Assembly (NCBI GenBank): GCA_026692905.1
Contig: JAPLNL010000102.1
Location: forward strand, 1-64,000
Direction of reading: 5' to 3'
DNA length: 64,000 nt
DNA from: Planctomycetota bacterium
Lineage (GTDB): Bacteria > Planctomycetota > Planctomycetia > Pirellulales > Pirellulaceae
Shown here piece after piece: positions 26,638 through 35,995 of this stretch. Under the pieces are notes generated by a model. The model had not been told where the DNA came from and searched no databases. It saw nothing but the letters and a program-made list of their open reading frames with translations. The position numbers and the translations under genes are program-made. Each line of letters starts with the position of its first letter. The first letter of the stretch is position 1.

Positions 26638-27459
26638 TCAGTCAACAAGGCTCGCAAGCGCTTCATCGATGCGAACTGATTGAGGCTTTCGGTTCAGGAA
26701 GAAACAAACCTCGGAATAGCCGCATTCCGCTAGTAGTTTCAATGCTGTTTCGTATCCATCGGCGACACGTCCTGGTTCATGAGCATCGGCTCCCAATGTG
26801 ACAGGGATGTTTCTCTTTTGCATCTCACGCAGCATGGCAGGAAAGGGATTCATCTCGGCAATCGTTTTGTTGATCCCAGATGTGTTGAGTTCCATGGCGA
26901 CTCCTGTCCTCGCAATGCGATCGAGAGCGAATCGGATGTCGTCCATAATGGTGTCTGGTTGCCAGACTTTCGAGGTTACATTTTTGATCAAGTCAGGGTG
27001 TGCCAGCGAGTCGAATAAACCGGTTTCAGCCGATTGTGCAAGCAGTTTAAAGTAGGTGCGCTGAACTTCTACTTCATTTGGCTGCCAATACTTGGTCCGG
27101 AATTCTGAAATCTGGGGGTGAACGGAGCCCAATACGAATTGAAAGTCCGCGGACGCGAGTTGGTTCTCAAGGTACGCTTCCGAGCCTTCGAAGTAGTCGG
27201 CTTCGAGTCCAAGACAAACATCGAGTCGTCCAAGCCATTCCTCGCGTGTCTTCGCGACAAGATCGATGTATGCACCCAATTGATCTTCTCGCATTCGCAC
27301 ATGGTGCGAGAAACCGTTGGGCATCGGATTGTGGCATGTTACGATCAAGCCTCGAAGTCCACGTTCGAAAGCGACCGCTGCATACTCCGTTGGGGCACCT
27401 TCAGCGTGATTGCAAAGTGGGGTATGAGAGTGGGACTCGAATAGCATGCGATGCGACAC
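26638..27459 (-). CDS. PHP-domain phosphatase, histidinol-phosphatase (HisK)-like
   Basis: Metal-dependent phosphoesterase of the PHP family, 273 residues. Metal-binding motifs appear in order: ESHSHTPLCNHAEG, TCHNPMP, GLEADYFEG, GSVHPQ, SLAHPDLIK and GADAHEPGRV. The order and length fit HisK-type histidinol-phosphatase, which makes histidinol from its phosphate, but other PHP phosphatases share this plan. The start GTG at 27459 follows AAGGAACCCTG; an ATG four codons later is possible. No other histidine genes are near. Confidence 0.85.
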   Translation of the reverse strand: MSHRMLFESHSHTPLCNHAEGAPTEYAAVAFERGLRGLIVTCHNPMPNGFSHHVRMREDQLGAYIDLVAKTREEWLGRLDVCLGLEADYFEGSEAYLENQLASADFQFVLGSVHPQISEFRTKYWQPNEVEVQRTYFKLLAQSAETGLFDSLAHPDLIKNVTSKVWQPDTIMDDIRFALDRIARTGVAMELNTSGINKTIAEMNPFPAMLREMQKRNIPVTLGADAHEPGRVADGYETALKLLAECGYSEVCFFLNRKPQSVRIDEALASLVD

Positions 27460-27834
27460 CAGGGTTCCTTAGGTTTTGGAGGTTTTTCTAAGGCATCTAT
27501 TTTATCGGACAATAAGCCGTTGGGCGATAGCCCCGGTTTTCTAGAGTGCTCGGCATTCGAAGAGAATGACGGCTATGAACGCCAGAATGGCGTTGAGTTA
27601 AGCCAGTGCTCGACGGGAGACATTAGGCGATCGGCGGAATGAAAAATACCGTGGTCGTGGTACATTTTGTCCTCCGCTCGTCTTAGCACACCAAGCCTAT
27701 TGCAAACTGGGCCTATTGCAAACTGGGGCACAAGGCAGGCGTTCGCATTGTGTCCCTTACTCTGAGGGGTAAACGAAAGCCAGCGGTTAGCTATATCGGT
27801 GGCTACATTCGCTTGAGTACCTTCAACTCATTTG
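27460..27834. other. Intergenic stretch with a partial palindrome and a 16-bp tandem repeat
   Basis: At 27513-27540 there is a left arm of the 2356-2431 palindrome family (TAAGCCGTTGGGCGATAG, then CCCCGGTTTT) without its right arm. At 27695-27726 the unit GCCTATTGCAAACTGG is present twice in a row. No gene is supported in the remainder. Confidence 0.7.
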
Positions 27835-27948
27835 TTATGAGCCGTAGCGAGCCCACTCGATGCCCATGAACAAGCATGCCAAAAACATGAAGATGGCCGA
27901 AAGGATCATCATCATGGTGTAAACGGAAATCGGGTGCTTTGCGGCCAT
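27835..27948 (-). CDS. 37-residue single-span membrane protein
   Basis: Small frame beginning MAAKHPISVY and ending GIEWARYGS. The middle is one hydrophobic helix rich in Met, Leu, Ile and Phe (TMMMILSAIFMFLACLFM). It starts 73 bp after the stop of the coiled-coil membrane protein on the same strand, so the two are probably co-transcribed. No Shine-Dalgarno site is evident, as for several genes here. The amino-acid pattern (short polar start, one clean membrane helix, WARYG end) is unlikely by chance. I do not recognise a named family. Confidence 0.7.
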   Translation of the reverse strand: MAAKHPISVYTMMMILSAIFMFLACLFMGIEWARYGS

Positions 27949-28021
27949 TCTAATTCGATCGATGATTTAGGTAGGAATGAGTCGGGACGAGGAGTGAGTG
28001 TCTCTTGTGGTCGAGACATGA

Positions 28022-28855
28022 TTAGTTGATTTTGGCTGCAACTTTGTCGCCAGCTTGGATGAAGCCCTTGCGGGTCACCAATTTACCAATCGCGTTGTCA
28101 TCCTTGAGGGACTCGATTTCAAGGAGGCCAAGGTATTGACCGGCTCGATAAATGTGAAGTCGGTGTCCAACACGAAGTCCGTCGTCACGCCCAACGGAGA
28201 CGACAACTTGCTGCTTGCTGTTGATTGCTTGAACTTCACCCTTGAGGTCTGCTGGTGGCACATCTTCGTAATCTTTGATGCCTTGAGCCATGAGGGTTGC
28301 TGCAGCGGTTTCAGCCTTGGCTTGGTAAAGCGTTACGTCAGATTGCAAGCGAGTCATTTCTGCTCGAAGGTCAGCTTCAACGCTCATCAGCGAATTCAAC
28401 TTGTCGGTTTGAGCGATGACGGTTCGGCGTTGACTGTTACGATCGGTGATGATCTTGTCAATTTCGATTTTGAGCGTGTCGTTGGCTTTTGTCAGGTCTG
28501 CGACGCGTTGAATGGTTTCTCCAAGCTTCTGAGTTTGGATAGTGAGCGTGGCGGCTTTGTCGTTAAGATTTTTATTGGCGTCAGCGAGTTGTCCGTTTGC
28601 CTTCTCTAGTTGAGTCTGGAGGGCTGCCAGAGCTGTTTTGCGAGCGAGTTGCTCTTGAGCGAGCGAAGTCTTGAGTTGCTCAATCAGCTTCTGCAATTCC
28701 TTTACCGTTGTTGCCAGTTTGGTAGACTCGGTTTGGTAGGCAGCAACCTTTTTCTTATGGTCCAAATGGGACGAGTTCGCCAATAGCGACACAATGAAAA
28801 AGGCTAAGCTGAGGAGTAGAACCAATAAGGTGAAGATTTTGCCGAGGAGTGTCAT
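28022..28855 (-). CDS. Membrane-anchored coiled-coil protein
   Basis: Protein of 277 residues. A single N-terminal helix (IFTLLVLLLSLAFFIVSLLA, about residues 7-26) anchors it, followed by a long coiled coil (about 35-190) rich in Lys, Gln, Leu, Ala and Thr. A small beta-rich C-terminal domain follows (VVVSVGRDDGLRVGHRLHIY, GQYLGLLEIESL, GDKVAAKI), which resembles the barrel of envelope scaffold proteins. The topology suggests the coiled coil faces the periplasm (inference). The 37-residue membrane protein downstream may be its partner. It has no recognised name. Confidence 0.8.
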   Translation of the reverse strand: MTLLGKIFTLLVLLLSLAFFIVSLLANSSHLDHKKKVAAYQTESTKLATTVKELQKLIEQLKTSLAQEQLARKTALAALQTQLEKANGQLADANKNLNDKAATLTIQTQKLGETIQRVADLTKANDTLKIEIDKIITDRNSQRRTVIAQTDKLNSLMSVEADLRAEMTRLQSDVTLYQAKAETAAATLMAQGIKDYEDVPPADLKGEVQAINSKQQVVVSVGRDDGLRVGHRLHIYRAGQYLGLLEIESLKDDNAIGKLVTRKGFIQAGDKVAAKIN

Positions 28856-29399
28856 TTGGCATCCGCTGGAAGTAAAGCGTTAGGCTGGTGGAGCAAGCGA
28901 GTCGGTTTTTTGTCCATCGCGTGAGCGTTGGTGTCGAGTCGGGTGAAAGGGCGACGGCAATTCACCAGCAAACGAGTATAGTTCGGCAAATTCTACCCTG
29001 TCAACGAAAGCGGAAATTTTGACACGATTGGTAGTTCCTCGATTTGTCCAGACGCCAAGACTTTTTGGCAACGAAAGAATCGTGTTTTAGCCAGGGAAAA
29101 GGGATGGTTTCCGTGTTTTCGTGTGGCTTCAGACCGCCAAAAATCGGTCGGTCGGCAGAAACCGAGTTCCCGATTCGTTGGTTACGCAATTCGATTGTGA
29201 GGTTTTTAAGGGTGTTTGGATTATCTCGAACAGGGTATCGGACCGGATAGGGCAATAAGATTTTGAGCAATTTGGGATAGCACTTGGATCCAGGTTAAAA
29301 CTGGGATATCTTCTACAGTGTTAAGTGTGACGGGAAACCTTTTTTCGCCACTACAGCGACTATCTGTCCTTACTCGCCGATCGACCAAGAAATTTTTGT
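28856..29399. other. Intergenic region between divergent genes
   Basis: About 540 bp separate the coiled-coil gene (leftward) and sdhC (rightward). No frame here looks coding, and no repeat of the families seen elsewhere was found. Promoters of both transcripts must lie here, but none could be assigned with confidence. Confidence 0.6.
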
Positions 29400-30248
29400 A
29401 TGAGTTCGCCAGCAACCTCGGCCCCTATCCAGTCCTTTCTGCTCCGTCATGATTTCCTCATCCGACGACTGCATTCTCTAAGCGGCTTGGTGCCAGTGGG
29501 AGCCTACATGTGCGTCCATTTGCTCACCAATGCGACTCTAGTTGGGGGGGCATCGGTATTTCAAGACAAAGTTTTCACCATTCACAGCCTGCCTCTTTTG
29601 CCAGTCATTGAGTGGACATTCATCTTCCTGCCAATCATCTTCCATGCGGTAGTCGGCGTTTGGATTTCGAGAAACGGCAAGTCGAATCTTCAGCAATACC
29701 CGCTCTCGGGGAACCGCAGATACACTTGGCAACGAATCACGGCCTACATTGCGATCGTGTTCATTTTCACCCACGTTTTCCATTTGCACGGATGGTTTCA
29801 AAACGAATGGTGGCTCAAGAACATTGCAGAGCCGTTGGGAATGGCGAAATTTCGACCTTATAACGCTGCCAGTTCCCTGTCGACCGCATTGGCAGGACCG
29901 ACGGTGATTGCTGGAATCCTTTGGTCTATTTTTTACGCGGTCGGGGTGTTGGCTTGCACGTTCCATTTGGCGAATGGAATTTGGACTGCTGGAATCACTT
30001 GGGGCATCTGGCTAACGCCAAAATCGCAGCGCCGAGCTAGCATCGCATGCGTGTTGTTCGGGTTGTTCATCGGAGCGGCGGGATTGAGTGCACTCGTTGC
30101 GGCCAAGACCACCAAGGTTGACGCTGCAGCCAGAACGGAAAACGAGATGTACGACGCGAGAATTCAATCGCACTCGATTACACCAGACGATCACAAACGC
30201 TCTGCTCCGCATGTGGTCGAAGAGCCAAAACCGGTTCCGGTGCAGTAA
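29400..30248 (+). CDS. sdhC: Succinate dehydrogenase/fumarate reductase cytochrome b subunit
   Basis: Membrane anchor of complex II, 282 residues, of the five-helix type B form that carries two haems b. Histidines in or near helices are candidates for haem ligands: RRLHSLSGLVPVG, CVHLLTNA, PIIFHAVVGVW, FTHVFHLHGW and CTFHLANGIW. The tail from about 235 is polar and charged. It starts an sdhCAB cluster with gaps of 148 and 67 bp. It would pass electrons from succinate to quinone, or the reverse. Confidence 0.93.
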   Translation: MSSPATSAPIQSFLLRHDFLIRRLHSLSGLVPVGAYMCVHLLTNATLVGGASVFQDKVFTIHSLPLLPVIEWTFIFLPIIFHAVVGVWISRNGKSNLQQYPLSGNRRYTWQRITAYIAIVFIFTHVFHLHGWFQNEWWLKNIAEPLGMAKFRPYNAASSLSTALAGPTVIAGILWSIFYAVGVLACTFHLANGIWTAGITWGIWLTPKSQRRASIACVLFGLFIGAAGLSALVAAKTTKVDAAARTENEMYDARIQSHSITPDDHKRSAPHVVEEPKPVPVQ

Positions 30249-30396
30249 TCAGTAATATAGACAGGCGGTTTCTCGATGGAAATCGCCTTTGGACAAACCG
30301 GTTATAGCGTTATCTGTTCCTTGCTGACGCCGGTTAAAATAAGAACGAATTAGAAACAAACAAACAAAACACGCACTTCGCGATTGGTAAAGACAG

Positions 30397-32379
30397 ATGG
30401 GCAATAATCGAGTTTTGGTAGTTGGCGGTGGATTAGCTGGTTTGGCGGCTACGATGAAGCTGGCGGAACTGGGTATTGCCGTAGATTTGCTGAGTCTCAC
30501 ACCGGTCAAAAGATCGCACAGCGTTTGCGCTCAAGGGGGCATCAACAGTGTTAGCGATATGACTCGTCAAGATGGCGACGACGAGTGGAAGCACTTTGAC
30601 GACACCATCTATGGCGGTGACTTCCTGCAAAACCAACCGCCGGTCAAGGAGATGGCTTACTGGGCTCCTAAGGTTATCGATTTGATGGACCGATTGGGAG
30701 TTACTTTCAATCGAACACCAGAGGGGTTCATTGACCGAAGACGATTCGGCGGTACTTTGTACAAACGAACGGCCTTTGCTGGGGCAACTACTGGACAACA
30801 ACTCCTTTACGCCTTGGACGAACAAGTTCGACGACGCGAGAGCGAAGGGCTCGTCAAGAAATATGAGTTCTGGGATTTCCTCGGTCCAATCGTGGATGAC
30901 AATGGTCGTTGCGTCGGCGCGACAGCTCAAGACATGGTAACGATGGAGATTCGTGCCTTTCCAGCCGACGCAGTTGTGGTTGCCACCGGCGGCAATGGCT
31001 TGATCTACGGCCGCTCAACCATGTCTGTCTTCTGCACGGGCAGCGCCGCAAGTCGTTGTTTTCAAGCGGGCGCGAACATGGGTAATCCAGAGTTCATCCA
31101 AGTGCACCCGACCGCCATTCCTGGTGCTGACAAATTGCGACTGATGAGCGAGTCGGCACGCGGTGAAGGTGGTCGCGTTTGGGTGCCACGAAAAGCCAAC
31201 GATTCTCGCTATCCGAAAGAGATTCCAGAAAAAGAACGTTACTACTTTTTGGAAGAGCGGTTCCCTAAGTACGGTAACTTGGTGCCCCGCGACATTGCAA
31301 CCCGAGAGATCTTTAACATCTGCGTCAAGGAAGGGCTCTCGGTTGATCCGAATCGAATGAGTGTTTATTTGGATTTGACGCATATCTCGCGAGCCGAACT
31401 CGACCGCAAGCTTGGCGGGATTCTGGAAATCTACGAGAAGTTCCAAGGTGTCGATCCTCGGGAAGAGCCGATGAAGATTTTCCCAGCGGTCCATTACAGC
31501 ATGGGTGGCCTTTGGGTTAACTACGAAGCCAACGCGGACGGCGGATTATTGCCCGGTTCACCGAAGAACCAATCGACGAGCTTGCCCGGTCTCTATGCGA
31601 TCGGTGAATGTGATTATCAATATCACGGTGCGAACCGATTGGGTGCCAATTCGCTGCTAAGCTGCATTTTCAGTGGTCTATTCATGGGGCCTGGAATTGT
31701 GAACTGGATGAAGGGGAACAAAGCAGCGGTTGACCTGCCTAAGAGCATTTTCGAAAAAGCCGTTGCGACTCAGGAAGCTCGCCACAAGAAGCTACTGTCC
31801 AACAATTCTGGAGACGAGAACCCTTATCTGATACACCAGGAACTGGGTGATATCATGACTCGGGCTGCGACTGTGGTCCGCGATAACAAGCAGCTTACCG
31901 ACTCACTGGAAAAGATTGGGCAATTGAGTGAACGAGCTTCCAAGTGCGGTCTTTCGGACACGGGTAGCTGGACCAACCAAAACGTGATCTTCACCAAGGC
32001 CGTTCAAGACATGTTCCCGGTCGCTAAGTGCATTCTCAAGGGCGCATTGCAAAGAGACGAGAGCCGCGGAGCACACTTCAAGCCTGAGTTCTGCATGCCA
32101 AGTTTGAGTGCAACGGACCCTGTTGCCAAGCGGGCCGAAGCAGAGCAATGGTGCGATGCTTTTGAAGAGAACAACAAGAAGTTCTTGAAGTCTACGATTT
32201 GCACTTGGAATGGTTCCGATCCTGTCGTCACATACGAAGACATTGATACACGATTGCTTGCTCCTCGTCCTCGTCTTTATGGTTTGGTTGGCGGGGAAGT
32301 GATCGAACAGGTCTGGAACGAACGCTCCGCAGCCAAGGCCAAGGATGCCGGGTCGAAACAGTTAGTGGGGGCCACCTAG
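30397..32379 (+). CDS. sdhA: Succinate dehydrogenase/fumarate reductase flavoprotein subunit
   Basis: FAD-containing catalytic subunit of 660 residues. The dinucleotide fold is VLVVGGGLAGLAATMKLAE; the site for covalent FAD is the histidine in RSHSVCAQGGIN. Substrate-site motifs are IQVHPTAIPG, SARGEGGRVW and HYSMGGLWVNYEA. The helical and capping domains follow in normal order. It forms a complex with the products of sdhC and sdhB on either side. The length and lack of DHTV-type motifs fit the type B group. Confidence 0.96.
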   Translation: MGNNRVLVVGGGLAGLAATMKLAELGIAVDLLSLTPVKRSHSVCAQGGINSVSDMTRQDGDDEWKHFDDTIYGGDFLQNQPPVKEMAYWAPKVIDLMDRLGVTFNRTPEGFIDRRRFGGTLYKRTAFAGATTGQQLLYALDEQVRRRESEGLVKKYEFWDFLGPIVDDNGRCVGATAQDMVTMEIRAFPADAVVVATGGNGLIYGRSTMSVFCTGSAASRCFQAGANMGNPEFIQVHPTAIPGADKLRLMSESARGEGGRVWVPRKANDSRYPKEIPEKERYYFLEERFPKYGNLVPRDIATREIFNICVKEGLSVDPNRMSVYLDLTHISRAELDRKLGGILEIYEKFQGVDPREEPMKIFPAVHYSMGGLWVNYEANADGGLLPGSPKNQSTSLPGLYAIGECDYQYHGANRLGANSLLSCIFSGLFMGPGIVNWMKGNKAAVDLPKSIFEKAVATQEARHKKLLSNNSGDENPYLIHQELGDIMTRAATVVRDNKQLTDSLEKIGQLSERASKCGLSDTGSWTNQNVIFTKAVQDMFPVAKCILKGALQRDESRGAHFKPEFCMPSLSATDPVAKRAEAEQWCDAFEENNKKFLKSTICTWNGSDPVVTYEDIDTRLLAPRPRLYGLVGGEVIEQVWNERSAAKAKDAGSKQLVGAT

Positions 32380-32446
32380 GCCTCGCGTTGAACCGTCTTT
32401 TGCACATCAATCCATTATTTAATTCACTCCAAATCCAATAGCTCCC

Positions 32447-33307
32447 ATGATTGCACCAGGAAACGAAGCTTCGGCCAAACGCCGTCCATCCAAAGTCAAC
32501 GTCCGAATTTTGAGACAAGACGGGCCAGGACTCCCAGGGTATTGGGAGCGGCATCAAGTCGACTATGAACCGGACATGAATGTGATCAGCGTTTTGCAGA
32601 AAGTCGCTGCACAGGCCAAGACGAGCGAGGGCAAAAACGTAGCGCCAGTCGCTTGGGATTGCGGTTGCCTCGAGGAAGTTTGCGGTTCCTGCACGATGGT
32701 GATCAACGGACGTGTGCGACAAAGCTGCAGCGCTCTGGTTGACCGACTATTGGAGGACGATGCCAATGAGATCGAGCTCCGTCCGATGACCAAGTTCCCA
32801 GTAGTTCGTGACTTGGTCATCGATCGTTCTCGACTCTTCCGATCGCTCCAGAGGGTGAAAGCCTGGGTGCCGGTCGACGGGTACTACGACATGGGAGCTG
32901 GTCCTCGTATTTCGCGTGAGGAGCAAGAGCAGAATTATCCATTGAGCCAATGCATGAGCTGTGGATGTTGCTTGGAAGCATGCCCTCAATTTACAAAAAT
33001 TGAACTTCAACGTCAGCCAGGCGAAACGGCAGAGGATTACGCGGCGAGAAAGAACGCCTCCTTCGACGAGGGATTTGTGGGAGCACACGCGATTTCGCAA
33101 GCGATGTTGTTCAACGCGCATCCGGTTGGCAAGAACATGGCCAGTGAGCGAATGGACGCGTTAACTTCGGCTGGCGGCGTTCAGGACTGTGGGAACGCTC
33201 AAAACTGCGTAGCCGTTTGCCCAAAAGAAATTCCCCTTACCACATCCATCGCCAGAGCAGGTCGGGCAGCCACGGTTTACTCGATCAAAAAGATTTTCGA
33301 TCGGTAA
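32447..33307 (+). CDS. sdhB: Succinate dehydrogenase/fumarate reductase iron-sulfur subunit
   Basis: Electron-transfer subunit of 286 residues. The [2Fe-2S] ligands are in WDCGCLEEVCGSC and the later QSC; the [4Fe-4S] and [3Fe-4S] ligands are in CMSCGCCLEACP and CGNAQNCVAVCPKEIP. The start ATG at 32447 follows sdhA by 67 bp without an obvious ribosome site. Last gene of the cluster. Confidence 0.95.
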   Translation: MIAPGNEASAKRRPSKVNVRILRQDGPGLPGYWERHQVDYEPDMNVISVLQKVAAQAKTSEGKNVAPVAWDCGCLEEVCGSCTMVINGRVRQSCSALVDRLLEDDANEIELRPMTKFPVVRDLVIDRSRLFRSLQRVKAWVPVDGYYDMGAGPRISREEQEQNYPLSQCMSCGCCLEACPQFTKIELQRQPGETAEDYAARKNASFDEGFVGAHAISQAMLFNAHPVGKNMASERMDALTSAGGVQDCGNAQNCVAVCPKEIPLTTSIARAGRAATVYSIKKIFDR

Positions 33308-33462
33308 GTAAAGTTGCAGGCAGATTCCATGTGCCGTCAGGCTGCGTCTGGAGGTTCACCCTTTGCTCGCGTGTACGCAATCATCGCGGAGCTACGAGCG
33401 TCAATGTCGCTCTTCGCTCTGCGAAGGTAGCGTGAGGCAAGACCGCGGTACATGAAAATGCT

Positions 33463-35844
33463 CTAGTGAGCCCATTTCCAATTTCGGATCTCGGGCATAT
33501 CTTGTCCTTCTTTTTCGATATAGCGTTTGTGCTCCGCAAGTTTCTCTATCAATTTCTGCTTGAGTGCTGCACCTTTTGCTCCTGTTTTAGGAACTCGGTT
33601 GATGGTGTCCATAACTAAGTGGAATCGATCGAGGTCGTTCAGAACGGTCATGTCAAATGTTGTCGTGATCGTCCCTTCCTCTTTGTATCCTCGAACGTGC
33701 ATGTTGCCGTGGTTGGTGCGACGATAAGTCAGTTGGTGAACCAACGATGGGTAACCGTGAAACGCAAAGATGATCGGTTTGTCGCTTGTGAATAGTGCGT
33801 CAAAAGCTTCGGTACTCAGTCCGTGAGGATGTTCGGAAGCTGATTGCAGCTTCATCAGGTCCACCACATTCACAACCCTAACTTTGAGTTCGGGCAATTG
33901 CTCACGCAGGATAGAAACAGCCGCTAGCGTTTCCAAAGTTGGCACGTCACCGCAACATGCCATTACGACATCCGGATCGCCATCGCCGTCGCTGCTGGCC
34001 CAATGCCATTTACCGATGCCTGCGGCGCAGTGCTTCTCGGCAGCCTCCATGGACAGCCATTGGGGTGATTTGTATTTGCCTGCGATCACCACGTTTACGT
34101 AATGCCTACTTCGCAGACAATGGTCCCAAACATTGAGCAAACAATTTGCATCGGGCGGCAAGTAGACGCGAACGATCGATGCTTTTTTGTTGACCACATG
34201 GTCGATGAACCCCGGGTCTTGGTGGGTGAAGCCGTTGTGAGCTTGCTGCCACACGTGCGACGCGAGCAGATAGTTTAGCGACGCGATCTTCTTCCGCCAT
34301 GGAATATTGGCTGTTATTTTTAGCCATTTGGCATGTTGGTTAAACATCGAATCGACGATATGAATAAACGCTTCGTAGCTGTTGAAAAGGCCGTGTCTTC
34401 CCGTCAATAGATAGCCTTCAAGCCAACCTTCGCACTGGTGCTCGCTGAGCATTTCCATGACTTGGCCATCGCTCGCCAGGAATTCATCGTTGACTCGTGT
34501 TTCCGCGATCCACTGACGATTTGTTACTTCGAAAACTGCGTTGAGTCGATTGGACAGAGTCTCGTCGGGGCCGAAGATCCGGAAGTTGTGATGTTCGCGA
34601 TTCAGTTTGGCGACATCCCGCAAGAACTCACCGAGGACATGGGTGTCAGCTGCTTCCGCGTCGCCCGGGTTTGAAACCGCGACCGCGTAATTCCGAAAGT
34701 CGGGCATCACCAAGTCCTTGAGCAGGGCTCCGCCGTTTGCATGTGGGTTTGCTCCCATACGTCGATTGCCGCGAGGAGCTAGCGCGGCCAACTCAGCAAT
34801 GAGTTTCCCTTGCTCATCGAACAGTTCTTCGGGACGATAGCTTCTGAGCCAACATTCGAGCTGTTCGAGATGCTTTGGATGGGCTGAGTCGATTGATAAT
34901 GGCACTTGGTGGGCACGGAACGTTCCCTCATTCGGCACGCCGTCTACGGTTATGGGGCCCGTCCAGCCTTTCGGCGATTTTAGGATGATAACCGGCCAAT
35001 GCGGACGTGTTGCCTCCTTGTTTTCACGCGCTTTCGATTGGATTTGTCGAATCTCTTCGATGGCCTTAGTCATCGTTCGTGCCATCCGTTTGTGCATGGT
35101 CTTTGGGTCATCTCCCTCGACGAAATAGGGTTTCCATCCGCATCCAAGAAAGAAGTGCTTCAGTTCCTTGTGTGAGATGCGCGCAAAGACGGTTGGATTT
35201 GCAATCTTGTATCCATTCAAATGCAGAATTGGAAGGACAGCTCCGTCGCTGATCGGATTTAGAAATTTGTTTGAATGCCAAGCTGTTGCTAGGGGGCCTG
35301 TCTCGGCTTCGCCATCGCCGACTACACAGGCCGCGATCAAATCGGGATTATCGAAGACAGCACCGAAAGCATGACTTAGTGAGTAGCCAAGTTCGCCACC
35401 TTCGTGGATGGAACCGGGGCACTCAGGAGAGACGTGGCTCGGGATGCCACCGGGAAAGGAGAACTGTTTGAATAGTTTTTTGAGGCCAGCTTCGTCTTGA
35501 GTGATCTCTGGATAAACTTCGCTGTAGGTGCCTTCAAGGTAGGTGTTGCCAACGATGGCAGGACCACCGTGACCTGGCCCTGAGATGTAGATCATGTTCA
35601 AGTCGAACTCTTGTATCACGCGATTCAAGTGCACGTAGATAAAATTCTGCCCAGGGGTCGTTCCCCAATGGCCGAGCAACACTGGCTTGACATGGGATGG
35701 TTGGAGCGGCTGCTTGAGGAGCGGGTTATCAAATAGATAGATTTGGCAAATGGACAAATAGTTGGCGGCTCGCCAGTAAGCGTCCATACGCCGAAGAGTG
35801 CCTTTTGTGAGCTTACCTGTGCTGATTTGGCTCATCTTGCTCAT
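33463..35844 (-). CDS. xfp: Phosphoketolase (xylulose-5-phosphate/fructose-6-phosphate)
   Basis: Thiamine-diphosphate enzyme of 793 residues that splits xylulose 5-phosphate or fructose 6-phosphate with phosphate to acetyl phosphate and a shorter sugar phosphate. Family motifs are [58 protein letters not shown] and [20 protein letters not shown]. The ATG at 35844 gives the usual length; an ATG nine bases later is equally possible. It lies 151 bp behind ackA on the same strand, so acetyl phosphate can be turned into acetate and ATP by its neighbour. Confidence 0.95.
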   Translation of the reverse strand: MSKMSQISTGKLTKGTLRRMDAYWRAANYLSICQIYLFDNPLLKQPLQPSHVKPVLLGHWGTTPGQNFIYVHLNRVIQEFDLNMIYISGPGHGGPAIVGNTYLEGTYSEVYPEITQDEAGLKKLFKQFSFPGGIPSHVSPECPGSIHEGGELGYSLSHAFGAVFDNPDLIAACVVGDGEAETGPLATAWHSNKFLNPISDGAVLPILHLNGYKIANPTVFARISHKELKHFFLGCGWKPYFVEGDDPKTMHKRMARTMTKAIEEIRQIQSKARENKEATRPHWPVIILKSPKGWTGPITVDGVPNEGTFRAHQVPLSIDSAHPKHLEQLECWLRSYRPEELFDEQGKLIAELAALAPRGNRRMGANPHANGGALLKDLVMPDFRNYAVAVSNPGDAEAADTHVLGEFLRDVAKLNREHHNFRIFGPDETLSNRLNAVFEVTNRQWIAETRVNDEFLASDGQVMEMLSEHQCEGWLEGYLLTGRHGLFNSYEAFIHIVDSMFNQHAKWLKITANIPWRKKIASLNYLLASHVWQQAHNGFTHQDPGFIDHVVNKKASIVRVYLPPDANCLLNVWDHCLRSRHYVNVVIAGKYKSPQWLSMEAAEKHCAAGIGKWHWASSDGDGDPDVVMACCGDVPTLETLAAVSILREQLPELKVRVVNVVDLMKLQSASEHPHGLSTEAFDALFTSDKPIIFAFHGYPSLVHQLTYRRTNHGNMHVRGYKEEGTITTTFDMTVLNDLDRFHLVMDTINRVPKTGAKGAALKQKLIEKLAEHKRYIEKEGQDMPEIRNWKWAH

Positions 35845-35995
35845 CTTTGGTCCGATTTGGTTTGAGGGTTCGGTGTGTGATTGTGCCAGATCGCAGGGCA
35901 GACAAATGCTCGCGGTACAACCTAGCTGACTTCGCTTGGCAGGCACATGTCGCAAATCCTATTCCAAAAACACGCGACATAAGACCAATTGGTAC

